Below are positions 22,431 to 32,104 of a stretch of 64,000 bases of DNA, piece by piece (the first letter of the stretch is position 1; each line of letters opens with the position of its first letter). A program made the translations under genes and the position numbers. Under the pieces are notes generated by a model. The model searched no databases. It was not told the DNA's origin and saw nothing but the letters and a program-made list of their open reading frames with translations. Source of the DNA: Lepidostoma basale. Its lineage: Eukaryota > Arthropoda > Insecta > Trichoptera > Lepidostomatidae. Location of the stretch: positions 1 through 64,000 of the forward strand of contig JAHDVF020001035.1 in NCBI GenBank assembly GCA_022606425.2, in the 5' to 3' direction.

Positions 22431-23155
22431 AATTTTATTCTAATTTATGCCAATAATATGTTTCGCCTTTCTCAGGCATTATCACACAACACTCTTTTCA
22501 AATATGTTTCAACTTGTTATCCAAACACATCAGCAAAATCATTTAAAATGTTTTATCACTCTTTTATTTGATTTAAAATTTGATAATGCCTTCTTCTTCT
22601 TCTTCTTTTTGTCCTGTCACACCTCCGTGGTGCATAGGGCCTCAAGGAACCTTCTCCACCCGACTCTATCGCATGCCTGATGCCTAACATCATCCCAAGT
22701 GAGGTCTGCCGCCTTAACCTCGTCCTACAGGGTTCTTCTCCAGGTGGCTCGAGGTTTCTCTTCACTTTCTCTTTCCCCCCATAGGGGACTCGTCTCAGAG
22801 TGTGATCGATCCACTGCCATTTGGGTCTAGCGACCTGTTCTCTAATTGGCTTTTCGCCTGCCATAGTCCAGAGAGCGGCATTTGACACTGTTTGAGGCCA
22901 ATAGATTTTGAATATTAAGCGAAGGCACCTCTTTATAAACACATGGAGTTTACCAATAACATCCGCGGTAGACTTCCAAGTCTCACATCCGTACAGCAGT
23001 ACGCTTTTAACGCTACTGCTGAATATTTGGAGCTTGAGCTTTCTCGATTTTTAATAATTTGATAATGCCTTAATAAAGCGAAATATGTCATTCTCATTTA
23101 TTAAATTAAAACTTCTAGAAAACAGACGTTTAAATTCGTATTAATTGCTCAAAAA
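22430..23155. repeat. Foldback family 5 copy interrupted by a LINE
   Basis: The left arm 22430-22590 (AATATGTTTCGCCTTTCTCA, GGCATTATCA) and right arm 23056-23155 (GATAATGCCTTAATAAAGCG, AAATATGTCATTC) were one palindrome before the insertion at 22593-23055. On minus the left arm reads CCTGAGAAAGGCGAAAC. Confidence 0.6.
22593..23055 (-). mobile_element. LINE 3' fragment with 16-bp target duplication
   Basis: Minus frame 22942-22556 encodes NAALWTMAGEKPIREQVARP and KWQWIDHTLRRV, the C-terminal pattern of endonuclease-RT LINEs. The 3' tail is (AAG)n on minus (22593-22610). The repeat AATTTGATAATGCCTT is found at 22577-22592 and 23056-23071, an exact 16-bp target-site duplication. It is 5'-truncated, and the frame is partly open. 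Confidence 0.85.
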
Positions 23156-23164
23156 TTATTATAG

Positions 23165-23510
23165 TTAATTACGGACGCCACTGTACATAAGGCAGGTCGT
23201 GGCCTAAATCGTCTGTCGTCCTTCCCTGGGCGTGTGCTTCCCGTGAGTTCGCATCAAGATAAACACGAAACAAAGCGAGAATACACATCTCTGAAAACTG
23301 CTTTTCAAAGTTCCCAGTATCCAGGTTCATATCTGAGAGAAACAAAGTGAAAATCGCCCCATACAAAACGGGCCTTCTTCCACCGTTAAAAGTACACGAG
23401 ACTATGTCATAAAAGAACACATCAGAACATGTGTTATTTACTTTTCTTCTCTCATGAGATACGAACGTACATTTGTTCATATTACAGTTATTTTCTAGTC
23501 CAATCAAATC
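23165..23510 (-). other. Unassigned open frame in GC-richer block
   Basis: A 112-codon minus-strand frame (23507-23169) with no recognisable domain; includes KNTCSD-like and VYLDANSREAHAQGRTTDDL stretches. Composition differs from the flanks. It may be a relic exon, TE piece or chance; not called as a gene. Confidence 0.2.
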
Positions 23511-23729
23511 TCATTAAAGTGCAATTATCTTCTCCTAATGTGACTGTTATTCGCACCCGGATATAGGAGTATAACCTATCGGTGAAAAAGTACAAGAGAT
23601 ATTGAAATTTTAATGTTAGTTATTAATATTTTGGTAGAATTTCATTGCCAATTTTTTTGATAAATCAGTATGCGATGGTAGCCATCTGTTGAAACTGAAC
23701 TAGAATAACAAGTTGAATTCAATATATTA

Positions 23730-24190
23730 TTTATTAATTAATATGAATAAAAACGTCTGTCTTCTGTGAGTTTTATTATATTTCAGATAGAAAGATATAT
23801 TTTGCCCTTCTAAGGTAATATGAAATATGTAAAATAGTATAAAACTCCTAATATTTATGAAAACGTCGTTTTAGTAGTAATTTAATTAGTAGTTTTAAAT
23901 CATTGTTCAAGAAATAATACATAGTTAAAAAAATATATATATTTATAAAATTAATACGAATGAAAACGTCCCTTTTCTAGAAGTTTTATAACACAATATT
24001 TTATGAGAATGACATGTTTCGCCCTTCTAAGGCATTTTCAAACATTTGATAATGCCTTAGAAGGGCGAAACATGTCATTCCCAAAAAATATAATAAAACT
24101 TCTAGAAAACTAACGTTTTCATTCGTATTAATTATTATATTTACTATTGATTTTTACATCATTGTTTAAGAAACTATAAATATTATTTCA
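23730..24190. repeat. Foldback family 5, best palindrome
   Basis: The core palindrome is 23950-24134: left GAATGAAAACGTCCCTTTTC and right TAACGTTTTCATTCGTATTA, centred on GACATGTTTCGCCCTTCTAA / TTAGAAGGGCGAAACATGTC. The outer arms carry TCATTGTTCAAGAAATAAT-type sequence. The centre keeps GAAACAUGUC but has CUUAGAA in place of CUGANGA, so it resembles a hammerhead only in its 3' half. Another partial arm precedes it (23730-23900). Confidence 0.7.
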
Positions 24191-24249
24191 TTATTTATTG
24201 ATTCTGTCAGAAGTAAACGATAAACTATTGGAGAAAATTACTTTTAATC

Positions 24250-24433
24250 GGGTGGTGGTCTAGGGGATAGAACGCTTGGCTCCTGATCCAGGGGACACGG
24301 GTTCAAGCCTGGTCACGACCAGATTCCTTCTTCATAATAATGAGCTATTTTCTGCTCACATTGAAGATTGAAATTAAAAATTCTAATATCATTGATATAA
24401 ATCCTTGAAGTCTTTAAAAAAAAAGAAAAAAAT
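24250..24433 (+). mobile_element. tRNA-derived SINE, family 1, copy b
   Basis: Head GGGTGGTGGTCTAGGGGATA, B box GGTTCAAGCC, body CTCACATTGAAGATTG, TTCTAATATCATTGATATAA, A-rich tail with one G interruption. It is the best preserved plus-strand copy. Confidence 0.85.
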
Positions 24434-24539
24434 CTAAGCAATGAAATGGCTGAAATGATTTTAGATAAAGGATTTCATCTTAATAAAGCTAACTAACTAA
24501 TGTTTAAAGTCAATCTATAAGCATCCATAATAAATAATT

Positions 24540-24900
24540 TAAACGAAAGAAAACGACTGTTTTCTAGAAGTGTTATTATTGGCGAACGATACATGTCATT
24601 CACATAAAATATAATATAATATAATGAATATGAATTAAACCGTCCGTCTTCTAAGAGTTTTATTATATTTTAGATGGAATTACATGTTTCGTTCTTTTAA
24701 GGCATAATCATTTTTTGTATATTTTCGCCTTAAAAGGGCGAAACATGACATTCCATGTAAAATATAATAAAACTCCTAGAAAACGGATGATTTCATTCAT
24801 ATGCATTATTTAATATGAAGATAACTTTATAACTTCTAGAAATCGTACGTTTTCATTTATATAATATTAACAATATTATTACACGTATTTCGATGGTGTA
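24540..24900. repeat. Foldback family 5, second palindrome
   Basis: Arms at 24625-24690 (CCGTCCGTCTTCTAAGAGTT) and 24745-24810 (AACTCCTAGAAAACGGATG) around ACATGTTTCGTTCTTTTAAG / CTTAAAAGGGCGAAACATGA. Partial family arms flank it on both sides. Confidence 0.6.
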
Positions 24901-24919
24901 AAACCTTTGAAAAATTCTA

Positions 24920-25318
24920 ACAATATGTTAGGCGGCTTCTAACAATATGTTAGGCGACAGCCTTCGCATTGTGTTAATAAGGTAGTTTGCTAAATGCCGA
25001 AAATCATTCTCCATAGATGGCGTTAGTGGGTCGGTTGTATAGGTTAATTCTTGAAAAAATTCACAAGTGCAACCAAATCTACATAGATGGCTGACTGAAA
25101 CTGACACGTGAAGGTAAATATGGATTTTGAAGTATGTATACATCTTCCAAAAATTTGTCATGCATGATCACAATAACAAAGGTGGAATGGGGAATGTTGT
25201 AGTTACATAAAGCGTGCGCTTGACCCGACCAATGACAGGTCATGGGTCCTGTAAGCACCTTGATCATCCACGTTCAGTTTCCAGTTTGCGCCTTCGTCTC
25301 TATTGAGATACAATTAAA
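24920..25318 (-). repeat. Family H foldback arm
   Basis: About 390 bp ending at TCGTCTCTATTGAGATACAA (25295-25314). It shares the blocks AACAAAGGTGGAATGGGGAA, CATAAAGCGTGCGCTTGACC and ACCAATGACAGGTCATGG with copies at 30790, 36300 and 47230. Single arm with an internal CATAGATGGC direct repeat. Confidence 0.6.
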
Positions 25319-25389
25319 ACCTTTGAAAAATGTTGGGAAAAATATTCTAAAAATGGGAAAAACAGTGTTTTAATTCATAAATAAAATTA

Positions 25390-25660
25390 TAATTTGAAAA
25401 TTATTCCGCTAATGGATTTTAAATGTAGAAATGCAGTCTTCAGTTTAATTGCGGAATCTCCGCGTACGGCGCAGCCGTCACAATCCCGCCTCATTAGTGG
25501 GGCCAGTGCAAAAAACGGATGCTCTTTTATGATAGCTAGCACCCTGTTACATCCCGCTAGCAAAGGCGGCGGGTAGTCGTGTTATAATTACTTTTACCCA
25601 CCAGGAAATCCTAATTAACCCCAAATCCCTATTGTGCAAGAACAAAATATCAGCAAGATC
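25390..25660. other. GC-richer islet
   Basis: Unique in this window; includes CCGCGTACGGCGCAGCCG and a 60-codon open frame that I regard as chance. No function assigned. Confidence 0.2.
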
Positions 25661-26039
25661 AGCGCGCACAAAACATAAAACTCAATTACAAACTATGATA
25701 CAATAAAATTATAAAATGTTAAGAACAACATATCACCAAAATCAGAGTGCACAAATATATAATACTTTGATTACTTGATTTTTTTTACGTAAATATAAAT
25801 TAGATAATCCATTGTTTTAGTCGAAACCCTATGATTCTTCGACATTATAAAATGTTTCAAATATTATTTATGTGCATTTCGCAAGCTTAATAGAACACTG
25901 GCTTAACTAAAAAGTTTTGCTCAATCTGACATGAGTTGGTGTATTAACAAAAACAAGCTTCTGTCTAATGTTAACTCAATTTTGACCTAAAACATAATCG
26001 GTCAGTTTACTATTAAGCGTGCGATTTATCGAGATAGCT

Positions 26040-26455
26040 CCTCCGCGCTCTCGCGCTTCTTCTACATTCACACATCCTGACACACACGCTCGTAGATTGT
26101 TCTACTTCGAACATGGCCGCCTTTCAGTATTTGATTAATTTGGTCATGCCATGTCTTCCTTGGCCTTCTTCGACTTCTTTATGCATTCACACTCTTTATA
26201 TATATCTTTTTGATTATTTTTCGCTCATCCATTCGTTTCTTATATCCAAACCATCTTAGTTACCCTTTTTTAATTTTATTTAGGACACATTTATCTGGAT
26301 TACATTCATTTCTAACTTCTTCATTAGGTACCTAATCTATTATTCATTGTTTTTTCGCACATTCTTCTAAGTGATCTCATTTCTACGGCATTTATTCTTA
26401 TTTCATTATTATTCTGCCAACTCCAAGCTACACTTCTATACATTATACTGTTAAT
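26040..26455 (-). mobile_element. RTE-type LINE fragment
   Basis: Minus sense begins with an AVEMRSLRRMCEKTMNN-like block (26440-26340) and runs to the tail region (TGGCATGACCAAATTAATCA, 26145-26125). Diverged from the 5404 element and the nearest relative is 40400-41075. Confidence 0.65.
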
Positions 26456-26589
26456 TCATAAATAAAAAAATAAATAAAATAATACTATAAATTAAAAAAA
26501 TAAACAATACTGTGAGGAATTCTTTGAGGTTTTTTTGTAATATGCTTTATATTTATGAGGATCATGGAGCTTATAAATAAGATGAGTAA

Positions 26590-26915
26590 GAATTAAATTA
26601 ACGTAATGCAGACCACCACTGGGTCCAGGGGTGACTACGGCCCACCTTCCTGACGTCATCCCCCCCTCCCCTAATTGGACGGAACACATCTGTCAGGATG
26701 TCAGGTGTTCTAGGAACACGAGAAGTAACAATGGCGACGTACCGCTGCCGGATGGTGTCCGTAATTTATCACGCCGTATTTGAGGTTTGTTTGCAATTAT
26801 AACGGGAAGGTAATTGAATTAGTTTTTCCCGCCGAGCGGGATCCACGCCAAACGAAAAATGAGGAAAATATTGAAAATTTGCCTTTGCTTCACTGTTAGC
26901 GCCGCCTTTTATTTT
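26590..26915. other. GC-rich islet with a CRE-type site
   Basis: About 320 bp, unique here, with CTGACGTCATCC (a perfect TGACGTCA) near 26651 and a TTTTTCCCGCCGAGCGGGA E2F-like palindrome near 26822. No supported ORF. Candidate promoter or enhancer of a gene outside the window or unseen. Confidence 0.3.
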
Positions 26916-26919
26916 TCAT

Positions 26920-27005
26920 TTCTGTTGTTTGTAACATCTGACGATGCCAACATGGGTAGGCGAAACAGCTGTCACAAATCTCTCAAAAGTGTATAATACA
27001 AAATT
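26920..27005 (+). ncRNA. Hammerhead motif with intact core, bulged stem I
   Basis: CUGACGA (26938-26944), U, hairpin GCC/GGC with a long loop, GAAAC (26962-26966), AGCU, GUC (26971-26973). All catalytic positions are present. Stem I pairs U with A at the junction, then UUUG/CAAA after an unpaired UAACA bulge, a layout shared by its relatives at 13060 and 60245. Weak stem II makes activity uncertain. Confidence 0.5.
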
Positions 27006-27074
27006 GTCCAAATTTAACAGTTAATAATATTGAAGTATCATAGTGTTTCGGTAAAAAAAATCAAAACAATAGAC

Positions 27075-27335
27075 AATTATTAAATAAAACGATGTTTTTT
27101 AACTACTTCCACTTTTGTCTTTATTTAGACAGCGACCGGTTTCGCCAGGCTCGCTGGCATCGACAGACTGGTCCATCGACAGACTGGTTGCCCAGTCTGT
27201 CGATCCCAGCGAGCCTGGCGAAACCGGTTGCTGTCTAAATAAAGACAAAAGTGGAAGTAGTTTAAAAGCATCGTTTTATTTAATTATTATTTAAAATGAA
27301 CTTCCATCAAGAGATTTCAGTGAAATCATTCGATT
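27075..27335. repeat. Palindromic element, family 2, copy a
   Basis: Inverted arms from TTAAATAAAACGATG (27080) to CATCGTTTTATTTAATT (27268); CTTCCACTTTTGTCTTTATT and its complement follow. The centre on each strand reads CUGUCGA, U, GCCAG/CUGGC hairpin, GAAAC, CG, GUC or GUU. Position 6 of the core is U, so these are hammerhead-like but atypical. The flanking AATGAACTTCCATCAAGAGA is also present, inverted, at the start of copy b (39956). Confidence 0.7.
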
Positions 27336-27429
27336 ATCTTCAAAACAATAGACGATTAAAATGGAATACACATTTTGTTTTGTTAAGTTAGTTCACATAA
27401 ATAAACAATAATGTTTTCTAAAACTTATG

Positions 27430-27560
27430 CATTAAGAGATTTTTTCTTCTTCATCATGACACATTTGATAATGCCAGAAACATACCATTCACATTAAATA
27501 TAATAAAACAAAAAAAAAACAGTTGTTTTTTGTTAGAATTAATTATTGGTTTGTTTGTTA
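27430..27560. repeat. Foldback family 5 remnant
   Basis: TTTGATAATGCCAGAAACAT followed by ACCATTCACATTAAATATAA keeps the right arm only. Confidence 0.4.
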
Positions 27561-28137
27561 TAATCCTTGCTGCTATTTATTTGGCTTTAGTAAATTACAT
27601 ATTATAATTAAATTTATTTCCGTATTTACTTTAATCTGTCTACTGAGCAGACTGAGTCAAGCTCTATGGTCCATGAGCTTATAATATATATGTTCCGACA
27701 TTTGCCTAACAACTAAAAAATCATAGAAAACCTTAACTGGAACATTTCAAATTTAATAAATTTAGTTTATTTTCTCAAAACATATAACCAACAAAATTAA
27801 AATTAAAGTCATATGACAGGTAAAATATAATACCTTAATATACACTTATGATACCAGAAATGATACTCTCTAAAGTTAAGAGTATTTGTCTTCTGAGCGT
27901 ACATTCACTAATATGTAAAACTTCAATTAGTGAGGAGCTCGGGTTCAGCAGACTGATTGCTCTACTCATCGGTGTTACAAGAGGCAGGTTGATTCATAGA
28001 TTTGAGCTGTGAATATTCTAGAGATATGTTATTAATTAAAATATCCAACCATAAGTATACTTATTAATTACAATTTCCAACAAATCAACCAATAGTGCAC
28101 TCTCGTTGTTTATCTATAATTTTTTAGCGTATAGCAA

Positions 28138-28205
28138 CCAGTGTACGACTAATGTGGAGGAGACCAAATCCCATACGAGATGTAGCGCCGAGAAGAAGAA
28201 GAAGA
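28138..28205 (+). mobile_element. LINE 3' tip with (GAA)n tail
   Basis: About 60 bp (GGAGACCAAATCCCATACGA, GATGTAGCGCCGAGAAGAAG) of the same LINE end as 30600-30775. Minimal insertion. Confidence 0.6.
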
Positions 28206-28300
28206 TGATGAATATTAGAAATTTAAAAATATAAATTCTCTTTGTCTTTTTTTATATACTTTGTATATACAACACCAAATTTAATTAAAAATACATATTT

Positions 28301-28346
28301 AATATCAGACATGTTTCGGACAACCCGCTTCTTCCTCAGTGATATT
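28301..28346 (-). ncRNA. Hammerhead motif, stem II disrupted
   Basis: Minus: AAUAUCA, CUGAGGA, AGAAGC..., GUCC, GAAAC, AU, GUC, UGAUAUU. The 7-bp stem I and catalytic core are kept, but the left half of stem II (GAAGC where the partner copy has GGAC) does not pair with GUCC. Confidence 0.55.
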
Positions 28347-28379
28347 ATATAGATATTAGAAATAAATTAATATCTTTAT

Positions 28380-28425
28380 AATATCACTGAGGAAGGACCG
28401 GGTTGTCCGAAACATGTCTGATATT
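28380..28425 (+). ncRNA. Hammerhead ribozyme motif, type I-like, complete
   Basis: 5' arm AAUAUCA (28380-28386), CUGAGGA (28387-28393), one A, stem II GGAC/GUCC with loop CGGGUU, GAAAC (28409-28413), AU, GUC (28416-28418), 3' arm UGAUAUU (28419-28425). Stem I pairs perfectly over 7 bp. The core matches CUGANGA/GAAA/NUH. Stem III is a single C-G pair plus the A-U pair, as in the minimal hammerheads of Penelope-like elements (established family knowledge). One unpaired A lies between the core and stem II. Predicted cleavage after 28418. Confidence 0.75.
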
Positions 28426-28499
28426 TAATTTAAAAAAAATTAAGTTAGTGTTGTTTATACAAAGTATATAAAAAAAGACAAATAAAGCATTTACAACAC

Positions 28500-29735
28500 A
28501 GAGTATGGCGAACATTGAAGAAAAACAAATTCTATTAAATTATTTGAATCCTGGTGCTATTTAGATTTTTAATTCATTTTGATTCATTATATTACAAACA
28601 ATTAAGCAAAAACAATTCATCATATAAATTAAGATCGATTCTAAAACAATCGATGCTAGAATTATGATCTTTTTCAAAATCTGAAACAAAGTGACATTAT
28701 GAATATTTCTTAGAACAGATTAAAAATTTATTTATCTGGAATTTTGCATACAAATTTTTCAAAAAAACAAACTCAAAATAACATGTTTTATTTTTGGAAG
28801 TCCAAAAATAAAATAATTGGCACAAATAGGACAAATATCGCAAAGTGAACAAATTGGTGTGTTGAAATTTTCTTGGAACGATTTACCGGAATCAGGTCAA
28901 CAAATCAATTTGAAGCACGTGATTCAGTGAACTCCATTACTGATTTCTATAATAACGTACGATATCTTCATACACCCACCGGTTCAACGTGTTTTTAATA
29001 CACGCTCCAACTAAACTTTTCCGTTTTTTTTTCGTTATCAAGAATTTTATTAAAGCATTTATAACAAATACCGCCTTTTGAAAACGATACGCCACTTTAT
29101 ATTGAAAGTACTATTAAGAAAATTATCATTTTGTTTACTTATATAAGATATGTTTTTACAGAAATGAATATCCTAATATTTATTTGCCCCTGAAAAACAT
29201 TTCAAGGAAAATTATATTAAATATCTCGCTTTTTCTCGATTTTAATAATAATTATTCAGTTTACATTTCCAACCATTCATTTGATCTCTTTAAAATGTTT
29301 AATATGAATGTGAGGGTATAGGTTGCAAACCTGGCAAATTCCATCATTAGATGTTTTGAGAAAATCGCAAAAAACTGATAAGCTAATAAAATACGCTTTT
29401 TTACGATATTTATTTTTTTCATCTCAACCAGTTAGTATTTTAAAAGTAATCAGCCATGAAATAATCAACATTATGTTGATAATTAAAGTAAAATAATGAA
29501 TTTCATTTTGGAGTTTGCCAGCTTTGAAGCACTCAAGTGGAGGTTACCATGTTTGCAACAAACCCTATATTTTAATAGCAAAATTCTTCAGAATGAAGCC
29601 GAATTTGAAACTGAAAATCAATAAAAATTGTGTGCAAATGTATTATGAATAAGACCCAATTTATATCTCACTTTTGATTGTTGGTGGAGTTTGCCGGGTT
29701 TGCAAATAATACCTTCATGTTATCTTTGTATTATT
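28500..29735. other. AT-rich stretch, nothing recognised
   Basis: No repeat family, ORF or motif that I can support across about 1.2 kb. Confidence 0.4.
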
Positions 29736-29737
29736 AT

Positions 29738-29920
29738 ATTTATATATAATTCTTCTGTACGGGCGTGTATAGTTGATATCCTCCTAAACGGCTAGACCGA
29801 TTTTGATGAAAATTTTGTGTGTATTTAAGTGGTTCCTTGAATGGCTAAGATTTACAATTGAACCCGTTAGGCAAGTCGACGTTCGGGCGGGATAATGTCT
29901 GTCGGGTCCGCTAGTATTGA
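29738..29920 (+). mobile_element. Helitron-type 3' end
   Basis: Contains CTAGACCGATTTTGATGAAA, a block typical of insect Helitron-like repeats, and ends in TGTCGGGTCCGCTAGTA. CTAG at the 3' terminus after a GC-rich segment is the Helitron hallmark. No Rep/helicase coding is present; non-autonomous or truncated. Confidence 0.6.
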
Positions 29921-29954
29921 ATATTTTTTGAGATAACTGAAGATTACATTCAAG

Positions 29955-30170
29955 TGAGATCAAATAAAGCAAGATAAAATAAATCAAATATTGAATGTCG
30001 GCCATGTGAGGAGTCAGAAAAATCGACGCGCGTGCATGACACGATGTATTGAGGAAGCGAGAGAAATATGTCAGGAAAGAAACGTGTGACAGTCCATTAT
30101 TTCTGCCAACCCCTTCAGGGAGACGGCGTGATGGTTAGTTAGTTAGTTAGTTAGTTAGTTACATTCAATA
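29955..30170 (+). mobile_element. RTE-type LINE 3' fragment
   Basis: Begins at AAATAAATCAAATATTGAAT and ends GGCGTGATGGTTAGTTAG, with six or so GTTA tetramers. 5'-truncated; a small deletion removes part of the TGAATGT segment. Confidence 0.8.
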
Positions 30171-30264
30171 ATCTTCCACCTTAAAACTTTTATTAGCAAC
30201 AATTATTTTCAATTAAAACTTATTTTAATATCAGTTTACTTCTAGCTGATATAAATTTCAATTC

Positions 30265-30500
30265 ATATCAGCATGTCCGCAAAATGAAAAATGCTTTTTC
30301 AAAAATGGAACGAAACAATTTCGGGTGTGGTAAAACGGCGTTGCAGCTCTCTGCTTATTATTTATTTACTTTTTGCATTCGCCCGACTCTACAAAGGATG
30401 CATTGCGGCTAGCAATAAAGTTCCGGGTATATTCTGCGTCCTGTTGCTAAATTCTGACCCACTGAACTATCTTAGATATTTTTTATTTTGGTATATCGAA
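30265..30500. other. Mixed-composition islet
   Basis: Unique block with a 70-codon open plus frame (30291-30503) of no recognised similarity; contains GGTGTGGTAAAACG. Probably chance ORF. Confidence 0.2.
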
Positions 30501-30599
30501 TGAAATTTTGATAAAATATGAAAGAAAAAAAGATTAAGTTATAAAACTATTTTTAATATATAATATGTATAATTTAAAACGAAAAAAAGAGACTTAGAA

Positions 30600-30778
30600 A
30601 GAGAACAAAGAAAATATGATTGAACTGCGTAAAAGAGGACTGGGAGATACTCTAGAAAGACCCAGAGAATATAGAAGGATGGTCAGGGACAGGAGTCAGT
30701 GGAGATTTGTTGTGAAGGAGGCCAAATCCCACACCGAGATGCGCCGAGAACAGGAAGAAGCAGATAATATGTAATATT
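30600..30778 (+). mobile_element. LINE 3' fragment, (GAA) tail family
   Basis: GGATGGTCAGGGACAGGAGT, GGCCAAATCCCACACCGAGA and GAACAGGAAGAAG identify it as a relative of 10140-10356 and 28138-28205. No intact frame. Confidence 0.6.
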
Positions 30779-30789
30779 AGGCAACATTT

Positions 30790-31475
30790 TGAATGTTTAC
30801 AAATACTTGTAGACAAATACTGGATTTTACCCATTGCGGATAAATTATTATTTTATAAGGATTAATTATTTTTATTTTTATTTTTTTTATTAAAAAAGAC
30901 TAATACCAAGGATTTAAATCAATGATATTAGAATTTATTATTACAATCTTCAATGTGAGCAGAAAATAGCTCATTATTATGAAGAAGGAATCTGGTCGTG
31001 TCCAGGCTTGAACCCAAGTCCCCTGGATCAGGAGCCAAGCGTTCTATCCCCTAAACCACCACCCGATTGTTTTTCTGGGAGCAGAATATGGTGGTCGAGG
31101 CGCTTACAGGACTTATGACCTGTCATTGGTTGGATTAAGCGATCGCTTTATGTTTAACAACATTCCCCAATCCGCCCTTTTTAAGACTACTATCTGACAA
31201 ATTTTCGGAAGATGTATTTATGCTAGAATGCTGCACCGCACTTCACATTTTTTAGTTCAATCTACACTAGCGCCATTCATTAAGATTGGGAATCATTAAG
31301 CAGAAACCTTTATTAATGCACTGTGAAAGGCTTTGCAATTATCGTTCAGTGCTAGATTACGCCTGGAGATATCTCTCCAATTTTTATTCTTTTAACTTGG
31401 ACCAGTTTTTTTATTCCGTTTCCAGAAAGACAATTTACATCTTCGTCTCTATTGAAATACAAGTAATCCTTATAA
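30790..31475. repeat. Family H element carrying a nested SINE
   Basis: The left part (30795-30870: ACAAATACTTGTAGACAAAT) and right part (31078-31475: TTACAGGACTTATGACCTGT, ending CTTCGTCTCTATTGAAATAC) belong to one foldback family; the SINE 30884-31065 lies between them. Confidence 0.5.
30884..31065 (-). mobile_element. tRNA-derived SINE, family 1, copy c
   Basis: On plus it starts as a T-rich run and ends GGGATAGAAC complement ...CACCACCCG. B-box complement GGCTTGAACC is intact. Inserted in a family H element. Confidence 0.8.
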
Positions 31476-31499
31476 AATGTAATATTAGGGTTCTAACGG

Positions 31500-32100
31500 G
31501 TAGTAAAGTTATGAACAAATTAAATCAAATGTGGTCGTCTTAAATAGTACCTTTGTCCTCGTTAACCTATTTTCCGTCTGTGTTATACTAAATAGAGAGT
31601 GGACGAACAGATAATTTCCAGGGTTTTAAAACTGGCGTCGCCCGGCTAAGGGAAGCCACACTCAAAATTAAATCATCCAAAGTTGGCAACGGGAAACCAT
31701 CCTAAATATTCTTCCCCAGGTCACCACTGTGAAGAAAAATGAAGCCACGGTCATAAGTTCCAATCGACTTTTGAATCAGGGGTGCATTTGCCTGAACAGA
31801 GATACCTACTCTTAAATAATAGTCAACGTGGGGGGAACTTACTCGATACCGGTAATATTAGTTATATTCAACGCAAAGTTTTACTTATATATTATTTTTT
31901 CCACATCAGAATCTAATTTACTTACGTGTTGTAAAAAATATGGAATAGTTTTAAATACCAAATTACGATTCTATAATGATTGTAAAAACAAATCTACGCT
32001 ATAAAGTTAATGAAATAGTTAATGGAACAATCTAAGACTAAATCGACGGTAATTAAGTCAATTCATATTTCAGGATCTACAAGTATAATGAATAAACTTT
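31500..32100. other. No supported feature
   Basis: Moderate composition around 31560-31850, no domain or repeat recognised. Confidence 0.35.
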
Positions 32101-32104
32101 TTAC

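Larger units (their letters stand above)
28240..28490. repeat. Palindromic element, family 3, with two hammerhead motifs
   Basis: Arms run from TTTGTCTTTTTTTATATAC (28240) and its complement ending near 28484 (GTATATAAAAAAAGACAAA). Each arm carries one hammerhead motif facing outward: plus 28380-28425 (complete) and minus 28346-28301 (core and stem I intact, stem II disrupted). Stem I sequences on the two strands are the same. Confidence 0.75.

Noticed and set aside
24000..24090. Family 5 centre as an active hammerhead
   Set aside because: Lacks CUGANGA (has CUUAGAA), so catalytic positions 5 and 8 are wrong.
30125..30165. Telomere-like repeat from (GTTA)n
   Set aside because: Insect telomeres use TTAGG; this tetramer is the RTE tail and recurs on many copies.
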